16,579 bases of DNA, taken from positions 1 to 16,579 of the forward strand of contig CAJLYG010000050.1 of the NCBI GenBank assembly GCA_905210845.1, in the 5' to 3' direction. The notes beneath the pieces are model-generated. The model searched no databases and was not told the origin of the DNA. It saw only the letters and a list, made by a program, of their open reading frames with translations. The DNA is from an uncultured Prevotella sp. GTDB taxonomy: Bacteria; Bacteroidota; Bacteroidia; Bacteroidales; Bacteroidaceae. This document shows, in pieces, positions 7,060 to 13,991 of this stretch. Position 1 is the first letter of the stretch; each line of letters begins with the position of its first letter. The translations under genes were made by a program, and so were the position numbers.

Positions 7060-7839
7060 TTATATGATGCCGAAGTGTTTCAACGCATGATATATTCCAT
7101 GATCGTCAATAGAGGTGGTGACATAGTTCGCCACCTTTTTCAATTCTGGTATGGCATTGCCTAAGGCAACGCCAATCCCCGCTTGCTTGAGGATGGCGAT
7201 GTCGTTGCCTCCATCTCCAAATGCCATGGTATGGTGAATGTCAAATCCTTCGTGAGCGGCCATGGCAAGAAGGCCTTTCCCCTTGTCTGCTTCCTTAGCC
7301 GTGATATCTGTGAACTGTGGGTGCCAGCGACCGGAGACACAGCCTGGTAGTCGCTCCATTAAGGATATCTCCTCTTCTTGGTCAATGAAATAGGTGCATT
7401 GCAGAATTTTCTGGCCTTTGATGTCTTCCAAAGTCAGATGGGGGTTTAGGTTCTTGACATCTAATTGCTCGTAGAAGATCTTGTGTACGATAGGCTGGTA
7501 GTTGTACAAGACGATATCCGTTTCCCCCACAACCATACATGCCTTGTTCTTTCTCCGGGCATCTTCGAGGATGATGCCTACCTCCTCCTCTGGGATGGGA
7601 TGGCAGCAGACCACTTCTCTACCCACATAACAATAGGCACCATTGATGGTGATATAACCATCGATGAGATGTTCGATGGCATGCAGGTTGGTAATGATCT
7701 TGGTGGGACGACCTGTGGATATATAAACCTTGGATCCCTTCTCCTTTGCCAAGGTGAGCGCTTCTACCGTAGATTCCGGTACTTGATGGGTCTTGAAGCT
7801 AACCAATGTCCCGTCGATATCAAAAAATAATGCGTACAT
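7060..7839 (-). CDS. Cof-type HAD-IIB phosphatase
   Basis: This is a 259-residue haloacid dehalogenase-superfamily hydrolase of the Cof/YbiV type, cytoplasmic, which typically dephosphorylates sugar phosphates or nucleotides. Motif I is FFDIDGTL with nucleophile Asp7 and acid Asp9. Motif II is YISTGRP. Motif III lies around EADKGKGLLAM (Lys). Motif IV is GDGGND at about 208-213, the Mg-binding acids. The cap domain between motifs II and III (about residues 80-190) is the C2 type. The gene is the last of the leftward run, 24 bases after the BT2127-like HAD gene, and is probably in the same transcript. The substrate cannot be predicted. Confidence 0.9.
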   Translation of the reverse strand: MYALFFDIDGTLVSFKTHQVPESTVEALTLAKEKGSKVYISTGRPTKIITNLHAIEHLIDGYITINGAYCYVGREVVCCHPIPEEEVGIILEDARRKNKACMVVGETDIVLYNYQPIVHKIFYEQLDVKNLNPHLTLEDIKGQKILQCTYFIDQEEEISLMERLPGCVSGRWHPQFTDITAKEADKGKGLLAMAAHEGFDIHHTMAFGDGGNDIAILKQAGIGVALGNAIPELKKVANYVTTSIDDHGIYHALKHFGII

Positions 7840-7863
7840 GATGTTATCCTGTCTACCTTTTTG

Positions 7864-8583
7864 TTATTTGCTGAATAGATTCCAATCTCTGCAGAATTGC
7901 GTCATCGTCTTATAGACAATATTGGCTCCTGCTTGGGAAAGCGTGGAATCAGGGAGGGGACCACTATTGACGGCTACGGTGAAGATCTTAGCGGCTACTC
8001 CCGCTTCAACCCCTAAGGGGGCATTTTCCACGACAATGCCTTCATTGGGCTGAAGGTTGCCAGCCTTCTTTAATCCCATCTGATAGGGATCCGGGTTGGG
8101 CTTCCCTCTTTCCACGTCGTATGCGGTGACAATATGCTCTTCGTCAAGGAACTCCCCAAAGTCCTCGACTAATCGTTGGATCAAGGGACGCTGTCCACTG
8201 CCGGTGACGACTCCGATGGTGAGTCCGGATGACTTGATCTTTCGCATCAAGGGAACCACACCCTCAAAGACAGGTGCCGTGGGCATCTCGTGGAAAAATC
8301 TTGTCTTGACATCATAGATCTCTTGTGCCCGTTCCTCGGTGATCTCTTCTCCTTTCTGCTTCCTCCAATAGAGTCGGATAGTATCCACCCCTCTGGCCCC
8401 TTCCGTGGCATACGCATCTGCGGCAGTGAAATGGATGCCGTATAACTGCATGGTTTTCTGCCACGCGATGGCATGGTTGGGCATGCTGTCATAGAGGACA
8501 CCGTCCATATCAAAAAGCACGACTTTAGGCGTGAATGCTTTAAAGTCGTGCTTTTCTAAGTATTGTTCGATCTCTTCAATCAT
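7864..8583 (-). CDS. HAD-IA phosphatase, close to BT2127 (inorganic pyrophosphatase / beta-phosphoglucomutase-like)
   Basis: The protein (239 aa) has a helical N-terminal extension of about 20 residues, then motif I VLFDMDGVLYDSMPNH (Asp25 nucleophile, Asp27), a small helical cap, motif II GVVTGSGQ, motif III around GKPNPDPY (Lys) and motif IV VVENAPLGVEAG. It is usually annotated as beta-phosphoglucomutase-like. From memory it aligns along its length with Bacteroides thetaiotaomicron BT2127, reported as an inorganic pyrophosphatase. The residues I recall as distinguishing BT2127 are kept: a cap Glu (Glu61 in ATEGARG) and the Asn of VVENAPLG. The gene begins five bases after the pgi stop, so translational coupling with pgi is likely. 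Pyrophosphatase activity is inference; sugar-phosphate phosphatase is the main alternative. Confidence 0.88.
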   Translation of the reverse strand: MIEEIEQYLEKHDFKAFTPKVVLFDMDGVLYDSMPNHAIAWQKTMQLYGIHFTAADAYATEGARGVDTIRLYWRKQKGEEITEERAQEIYDVKTRFFHEMPTAPVFEGVVPLMRKIKSSGLTIGVVTGSGQRPLIQRLVEDFGEFLDEEHIVTAYDVERGKPNPDPYQMGLKKAGNLQPNEGIVVENAPLGVEAGVAAKIFTVAVNSGPLPDSTLSQAGANIVYKTMTQFCRDWNLFSK

Positions 8584-8588
8584 CTTGT

Positions 8589-9947
8589 TTATTTCTCATT
8601 AGCGAGCCGCTCCTGAATGGCTTTGCTCTCAGCCTCGTATCCAGGTTTGTTGAGCAACGCAAACATGTTCTTCTTATAGGCCTCGACACCGGGTTGGTTG
8701 AATGGGTTGACCTCTTCCAGCAGGCCGCTGATACCACATGCCTTTTCAAAGAAGTAGATCAACTGTCCGATGTAATAAGCGTTCAAGAGAGGAACGCTGA
8801 TACGGATATTCGGGACGCCTCCATCTACGTGAGCTAAGCGTGTGCCAAGCTCTGCCATCTTGTTCACTTCATCCACGCGCTTGCCTGCAAGGAAGTTCAA
8901 GCCATCAAGGTTCTCCTCATCGAAGGGGAAGTCGAGTTCCTTGTTAGGAGTCTCAATGGAAATCACGGTCTCGAAGATGGTACGCTCGCCATCTTGGATC
9001 CACTGTCCCATGGAGTGCAGGTCGGTCGTGAAATCACATGCGGCAGGGAAAATACCTTTATGGTCCTTGCCTTCGCTTTCCCCGTACAACTGCTTCCACC
9101 ATTCAGCAATGAAATGGAGCTTGGGCTGGAAATTGGCGATAATCTCAATCTTCTTGCCTGCCTGTGTGTACAGTCCCTGACGGACAGCAGCATATTGTGC
9201 GGCAGGATTCTCCTCGAAAGGAACGTTGAGATCGCATGCCTTCTCCATGTCCTGGGCACCTGCGACGAGTTCCTTAATGTCAAAGCCAGCGCAGGCGATA
9301 GGCAGCAACCCTACTGGCGTGAGGACAGAGAATCGTCCGCCTACGTTGTCGGGGATGACGAAGGTCTTATAGCCTTCCTTGTCAGCGCATTTACGGGCAG
9401 CGCCCTTCTTGGCGTCTGTAACGGCAACAATCACCTTCTTTGCCTCATCCTTGCCACGCTGAGCCTCGCACTGCTTCTTTAAGAGACGGAAGGTGAGGGC
9501 TGTCTCTGTCGTGGTACCAGACTTGGAAATATTGATGACGCCAAATTTCTTGTCCTTCAGATATGCAGTCAACTCTGCGAGGTAGTCCTCGCCGATATTA
9601 TTGCCAGCAAACATAATGGTCGGATTCCTCTTGTCATTGACCAACCATGCGAAAGAATTGCCTAAAGCCTCGATGACAGCACGGGCTCCTAAATAACTAC
9701 CTCCGATACCGGCCACAACGATCACCTCGCAGTTGTCGCGCAAGATGTCAGCCGTAGCCTGGATCTCAGCAAGGAACTCAGGCGTGATGGATGAGGGCAG
9801 ATGCAGCCAGCCTAAGAAATCGTTGCCAGCACAAGTGCCATTTTCAAGAGCTTCCTGAGCGGCCTTTACTTTGGGCTCGTAAGCTTTTACAGCGCCCGCA
9901 TTCAAGAATTGGGCGGCTTTCGTAATGTCTAAGCTAATACTTTTCAT
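8589..9947 (-). CDS. pgi: Glucose-6-phosphate isomerase
   Basis: The protein is 452 aa from ATG 9947. Extending to 9956 would need a TTG codon and is not supported. It interconverts glucose 6-phosphate and fructose 6-phosphate in glycolysis and gluconeogenesis. Family landmarks are: [16 protein letters not shown] (phosphosugar-binding SIS-type loop), [20 protein letters not shown] (the PGI signature region), [30 protein letters not shown] (catalytic Glu region), [10 protein letters not shown], and [16 protein letters not shown] near the end with a conserved Lys. The length fits the short bacterial PGI type. It lies 32 bases after gpsA and 5 bases before the BT2127-like gene, as expected for an operon member. 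Confidence 0.96.
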   Translation of the reverse strand: MKSISLDITKAAQFLNAGAVKAYEPKVKAAQEALENGTCAGNDFLGWLHLPSSITPEFLAEIQATADILRDNCEVIVVAGIGGSYLGARAVIEALGNSFAWLVNDKRNPTIMFAGNNIGEDYLAELTAYLKDKKFGVINISKSGTTTETALTFRLLKKQCEAQRGKDEAKKVIVAVTDAKKGAARKCADKEGYKTFVIPDNVGGRFSVLTPVGLLPIACAGFDIKELVAGAQDMEKACDLNVPFEENPAAQYAAVRQGLYTQAGKKIEIIANFQPKLHFIAEWWKQLYGESEGKDHKGIFPAACDFTTDLHSMGQWIQDGERTIFETVISIETPNKELDFPFDEENLDGLNFLAGKRVDEVNKMAELGTRLAHVDGGVPNIRISVPLLNAYYIGQLIYFFEKACGISGLLEEVNPFNQPGVEAYKKNMFALLNKPGYEAESKAIQERLANEK

Positions 9948-9979
9948 TGTTTTCAACTATTTAAAATTGATATTTTCTT

Positions 9980-10978
9980 CTATCTGAAACTGTCCGTGAG
10001 GAGCTTGATCTCAATTTGAGGGTTGATCCTTTCGTACAGGATATTGTACACGGCATCCAAGATGGGCATGTTCACGTGCATGTGACGGTTGATCTCCTTC
10101 ATGCATTTTGTTCCAAAATAGCCTTCCGCAATCATCTCCATCTCTATTTGTGCGCTCTTTACAGAATATCCCTTGCCAATCATGGTCCCGAAAGTGCGGT
10201 TGCGACTGAAATTGGAATATCCTGTGACTAATAAGTCGCCCAGGTAGACAGAATCATATACATTCCTTTGGATCGGGTTGACAGCGGTTAGGAAGCGGTT
10301 CATCTCTTGAACTGCATTCGACATGAGCACTGCCTGGAAATTATCACCGTATTTCAGTCCACTACAAATACCCGCAGCGATGGCAAAGACATTCTTCAAG
10401 ACCGAAGCGTATTCAATGCCGATGACATCTAAGCTGGTTTTGGTCTTGATAAAGTCACTCATCAGGCATCCTTCAGCGAATGCCTTCGCCTTCTCAGCAT
10501 CACTGCATCCCACGGTCAGGTAGGAGAGCCGCTCCAAGGCAACCTCCTCGGCATGGGAAGGACCGCCGATGACGGCAAGGTTCTCGTAGGGCACATCGTA
10601 TATCTGATGGAAATATTCAGAGCAGACCAGATTCTCATCCGGAACGATCCCCTTGATGGCTGTGATGACGAACTTATCATGGATACGTGCCTTCAGCTTC
10701 CTCAGATGATTCTTCAGGTATGGGGACGGGGTAACGAAGACCAGCGTGTCATAGTTCTCTACGATCTTGTTGATATCGCTTGAGAAAACGATCTCGTTGA
10801 TATCAAAGTGGACACTGGTCAGGTAGGCTGGGTTGTGCCCCATCCTCTTGAAATCCTCTATGCGGTCATCACGGCGCATATACCATCCGATATGGTGGGT
10901 GTGCCCCACTATGATCTTGGCGATTGCCGTAGCCCAACTACCACCCACGATGATTGCTATTTTGCCGCAATTGAACAC
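9980..10978 (-). CDS. gpsA: Glycerol-3-phosphate dehydrogenase (NAD(P)+) with altered nucleotide-binding motif
   Basis: The protein (332 aa) reduces dihydroxyacetone phosphate to sn-glycerol 3-phosphate for phospholipid synthesis. The Rossmann domain begins KIAIIVGGSWATAIAKI. The usual G-x-G-x-x-A/G motif (GGGSWATA in relatives as I recall them) here reads V-G-G-S-W-A-T-A, so the first glycine is Val11. Other motifs are normal: VFVTPSPYLKNHL, TAIKGIVPDENL, GGPSHAEEVALE, EYASVLKNVFAIAAG (catalytic Lys), GDLLVTGYSNFSRNRTFG. The start is GTG at 10978: an in-frame TAG lies two codons upstream and no ATG fits, and GTG is uncommon in this phylum. It follows lysS by 51 bases and precedes pgi. The enzyme may be impaired or may be a sequence error at one base. 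Confidence 0.93.
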   Translation of the reverse strand: MFNCGKIAIIVGGSWATAIAKIIVGHTHHIGWYMRRDDRIEDFKRMGHNPAYLTSVHFDINEIVFSSDINKIVENYDTLVFVTPSPYLKNHLRKLKARIHDKFVITAIKGIVPDENLVCSEYFHQIYDVPYENLAVIGGPSHAEEVALERLSYLTVGCSDAEKAKAFAEGCLMSDFIKTKTSLDVIGIEYASVLKNVFAIAAGICSGLKYGDNFQAVLMSNAVQEMNRFLTAVNPIQRNVYDSVYLGDLLVTGYSNFSRNRTFGTMIGKGYSVKSAQIEMEMIAEGYFGTKCMKEINRHMHVNMPILDAVYNILYERINPQIEIKLLTDSFR

Positions 10979-11029
10979 CTTCTACTTATCGTTAAAATGA
11001 AACATTCAGGATCAGGCTTTCGCCTTCAT

Positions 11030-12763
11030 CTATTGGTTTGAACGATCTATCCACTGCTGGATCTCTTCCACGCTGGGCTTATCATAGCCAAGCTTGTATT
11101 TCTTGTTGATCTCGCCGACCTTCTGTTGCAGGCCTTGTGCCTTTTCCCCCTTGATATCAGAGATGAGGTTGAAGCCAGCCTTCCGCAAGACATATACCCA
11201 GTTCTCTGGGACGCCGATGGCTGCCCATGCCTGAATGCTGTCCTGTGGGATTTTCTTCTCCGGTTTCATCTGTGGGAAGAGCATGATTTCCTGGATGTTT
11301 TCCTTGCCGATCATGAGCATGCAGAGACGGTCGATACCGATGCCAATGCCTGACGTAGGAGGCATGCCATACTGTAGTGCGCGAAGGAAGTCATGGTCGA
11401 TGATCATGGCTTCGTCATCTCCCTTGTCTGCCAACTTCATCTGGTCGATGAAACGTTGTTCCTGGTCGATGGGGTCGTTCAGCTCGGAATAGGCATTGGC
11501 AAGTTCCTTGCCATTCACCATCAACTCAAATCGCTCGGTCAGTCCTGGCTTGGAACGGTGCATTTTCGTCAGTGGGCTCATCTCTACGGGATAGTCGATG
11601 ATAAAGGTGGGCTGGATGAATGTGCCTTCGCAGAATTCCCCGAAGATCTCATCGATCAACTTTCCTTTTCCGAAGCTCTCGTCAATGCCCTCCATCTTGA
11701 GGTCAACGGTGGCAATCTTGCGGATTTCCTCCTCGCTCTTGTCAGAGAGGTCAAACCCTGTCTTCTCTTTGATGGCATCCAAGATTGGGAGACGCTTGAA
11801 TGGAGCCTTGAACGAGATGATGTGATCGCCGTTCTTGACCTCCGTGCAGCCGTTCACGGCAATGCAAATGGTCTCCAACAGGCGCTCTGTAAAGCTCATC
11901 ATCCAGTTGTAGTCCTTGTACTGCACATAGAGCTCAAGGCAGGTAAACTCAGGGTTATGGTATTTGTCCATGCCTTCATTGCGGAAGTTCTTCCCAATTT
12001 CATACACGCCCTCAAAACCGCCAACGATCAAGCGCTTCAGATATAGTTCTGTGGCGATACGCATGTACATGTCAATGTTCAAGGCATTGAAATGAGTAAT
12101 GAAGGGACGGGCACTGGCTCCTCCTGGAATGCTTTGCAGGATAGGGGTCTCTACTTCCGTATAGCCCGCATCGTCAAAGAACTTACGCATGGTACGGAGC
12201 ACAGTGGCGCGCTTGAGGAAGGTGTCTTTCACGCCATCGTTGACGATGAGGTCAACATAACGTTGACGGGCACGGAGCTCGGGATCATCAAACTTATCGT
12301 AGGCAACCCCATCCTTATATTTGACGATAGGCAGTGGCTTCAGGCTCTTGCTGAGCAGCGTAAGTGTCTGGGCATGTACGGAGATTTCCCCAGTCTGGGT
12401 CCTGAATACATATCCGGTTACACCGATGAAGTCGCCGATGTCTAACAAACGCTTGAAAACCTTATTGTATAGGTCTTTGTCTTCACCCGGACAAAGTTCG
12501 TCACGGTTGAAATAGACCTGAATTCTACCTTTTGAATCCTGAATCTCGGCAAATGAAGCCTTGCCCATCACACGACGGCTCATCATTCGTCCGGCAATGC
12601 AAACCTCGCGCTTCTCTTCCTCCTTGAATTCAGCCTTGATGTCTACACTGAATGCGTTGGTAGGATATTCTGCAGCAGGATATGGGTCAATGCCCATGTT
12701 ACGGAGTTCTTGCAGGCTCTGACGCCTGACAATCTCCTGTTCACTTAATTCTAAAACGTTCAT
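11030..12763 (-). CDS. lysS: Lysine--tRNA ligase, class II, with C-terminal extension
   Basis: The protein (577 aa) charges tRNA-Lys in the cytoplasm. The N-terminal OB-fold anticodon-binding domain covers about residues 50-150 (VCIAGRMMSRRVMGKASFAEIQD). The catalytic core carries motif 1 (GYTEVETPILQSIPGGASARPF), motif 2 (FRNEGMDKYHNPEFTCLELY) and motif 3 (GIGIGIDRLCMLM). Typical bacterial LysRS is about 500 residues. Here about 65-70 residues follow IMLFPQMKPEK, including AAIGVPENWVYVLRKAGF, a possible helix-hairpin-helix-like unit, and a helical tail ending EIQQWIDRSNQ. I recall similar extensions in other Bacteroidales LysRS proteins. It is the first gene of the leftward run that continues with gpsA and pgi, with its own upstream -7 box. 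Confidence 0.96.
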   Translation of the reverse strand: MNVLELSEQEIVRRQSLQELRNMGIDPYPAAEYPTNAFSVDIKAEFKEEEKREVCIAGRMMSRRVMGKASFAEIQDSKGRIQVYFNRDELCPGEDKDLYNKVFKRLLDIGDFIGVTGYVFRTQTGEISVHAQTLTLLSKSLKPLPIVKYKDGVAYDKFDDPELRARQRYVDLIVNDGVKDTFLKRATVLRTMRKFFDDAGYTEVETPILQSIPGGASARPFITHFNALNIDMYMRIATELYLKRLIVGGFEGVYEIGKNFRNEGMDKYHNPEFTCLELYVQYKDYNWMMSFTERLLETICIAVNGCTEVKNGDHIISFKAPFKRLPILDAIKEKTGFDLSDKSEEEIRKIATVDLKMEGIDESFGKGKLIDEIFGEFCEGTFIQPTFIIDYPVEMSPLTKMHRSKPGLTERFELMVNGKELANAYSELNDPIDQEQRFIDQMKLADKGDDEAMIIDHDFLRALQYGMPPTSGIGIGIDRLCMLMIGKENIQEIMLFPQMKPEKKIPQDSIQAWAAIGVPENWVYVLRKAGFNLISDIKGEKAQGLQQKVGEINKKYKLGYDKPSVEEIQQWIDRSNQ

Positions 12764-12801
12764 AAATGGTCGAATATATTCTATGTAATTGAATTCAACC
12801 G

Positions 12802-12809
12802 CAAAAGTA
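12802..12809 (-). promoter_or_regulatory. -7 box of the lysS operon
   Basis: The minus strand reads TACTTTTG (12809-12802), fitting TAnnTTTG, 38 bases before the lysS ATG. No strong -33 TTTG sits at 19-21 bases upstream; TTCATT near 12828 is the closest. I see no hairpin terminator for the upstream membrane gene in 12764-12882, so read-through from the GH89/NagX genes is possible. Confidence 0.5.
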
Positions 12810-12882
12810 CAAAATAAATCTGAATGAACGCCTTATTTTATCTTTTTTATCATGTCCGGGTGATGGTAAGTCGTGATGGGGA

Positions 12883-13956
12883 TTATAATTTAATGTATAT
12901 TTTCTTTTTAAACAAAGGATATCCTAACAGGAAGTTGAGCAGGACAAAGCAGAGGGCATACGTCAGGGAAGCCCAAGGGAGACTTGGGATAAGGGCATGG
13001 ATAGCCGTATAGACGGATTTGGAAATGCCGGTATGGCCGAAAAGAATGGCAAGCAGTTCACTGGCCACGTAAAGGAACAAGGGATTAATGCCAAAGACGT
13101 GGAAGAACCCACACCATTTCTGCTGCCCTTTGATATCGATGATGTACATCAGCAATCCTTGCAAAAGGGCTCCCGCGCCACAGGTCACGAATACAAAGCT
13201 GGGACTCCAGATCCGCTTGTTCAAGGGCAAACCAAACTGGGAAAGCAGGAAACCAATGGTAAGTAGGATGGTACCGACAATGAAGAAGTTCATGACCTTC
13301 CTGTTTATGTCATCCGTTTGCTTCAAGAGTTTTCCACAATAGAACCCAATCATCACATGAGCCGTGGAGGGAAGGATGCCCAATAATCCCTCAGGGTCAA
13401 TAGGGCTCTTGTGGTACAGATGGTCATAACCAAAAAGGGATAGGTCGATCTTGGCAGCAATATTGCTGCTATCAGCGGCATAGCCATTGCCACATGCCAA
13501 AATGAGGGTGTATCCAACTAATATGCCGATGATCGTTGGCAGGAGATAGCGGTGATTGACGCAGAGGGCATAGAGGGATACCAGGCAGTAACACACTGCA
13601 ATCCGCTGCAAGACTGCCCATATCCTGAGATGCTGGAAACCGAGATCACCTGTCCATATCAAATCGAACCAGTTGATGAAAAGACCGATCAGGAATAAGA
13701 GAACTGTCCTCTTGATGATTTTCCGAAGGGCTGGGACCGTCGGATGGAATTGGTATTTGGATAATGATAGATACGTGGAGATACCCATGATGAACATGAA
13801 GAACGGAAAGACCATGTCGCAGGGCGTCATCCCATTCCATTCCGAATGGGTAAGGGCGTGGAATGATTCTCCCCATCCATTATTGACCAAGATCATTCCT
13901 GCGACGGTAATTCCCCGTAGAATGTCAAGTGATAGCAAACGTCTTGATTTCTCCAT
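12883..13956 (-). CDS. Membrane N-acetyltransferase of the HGSNAT/NagX family (COG4299-like)
   Basis: This 357-residue integral membrane protein, with about ten hydrophobic segments, belongs to the family of human heparan-alpha-glucosaminide N-acetyltransferase. It opens with SLDILRGITVAGMILVNN, typical of the family. THSEWNGMTPCDMVFPFFMF follows, aligning with the human HASWNGLTVADLVFPWFVF segment from memory. His37 would correspond to the catalytic His of HGSNAT. LQRIAVCY, LGILPSTAHVMIGFYCG and FFHVFGINPLFLYV are also family-like. The human enzyme moves acetyl from cytosolic acetyl-CoA onto non-reducing glucosamine across a membrane. Bacterial members are called NagX or DUF5009/DUF1624-type proteins, mostly uncharacterised. 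It follows the GH89 gene by 35 bases on the same strand, a likely two-gene operon that points to GlcN/GlcNAc-containing glycans. Confidence 0.85.
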   Translation of the reverse strand: MEKSRRLLSLDILRGITVAGMILVNNGWGESFHALTHSEWNGMTPCDMVFPFFMFIMGISTYLSLSKYQFHPTVPALRKIIKRTVLLFLIGLFINWFDLIWTGDLGFQHLRIWAVLQRIAVCYCLVSLYALCVNHRYLLPTIIGILVGYTLILACGNGYAADSSNIAAKIDLSLFGYDHLYHKSPIDPEGLLGILPSTAHVMIGFYCGKLLKQTDDINRKVMNFFIVGTILLTIGFLLSQFGLPLNKRIWSPSFVFVTCGAGALLQGLLMYIIDIKGQQKWCGFFHVFGINPLFLYVASELLAILFGHTGISKSVYTAIHALIPSLPWASLTYALCFVLLNFLLGYPLFKKKIYIKL

Positions 13957-13991
13957 GATTGATCGTATTGTTAATGATATGCTGTATTCTT

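Noticed and set aside
11393..12046. Long rightward open frame of 217 codons opposite lysS
   Set aside because: It is fully antisense to conserved lysS catalytic motifs and resembles no known family.
12764..12882. Terminator or small RNA between the acetyltransferase and lysS genes
   Set aside because: I could not find a stable inverted repeat followed by a U-run; the stretch is AT-rich and holds only the lysS -7 box.
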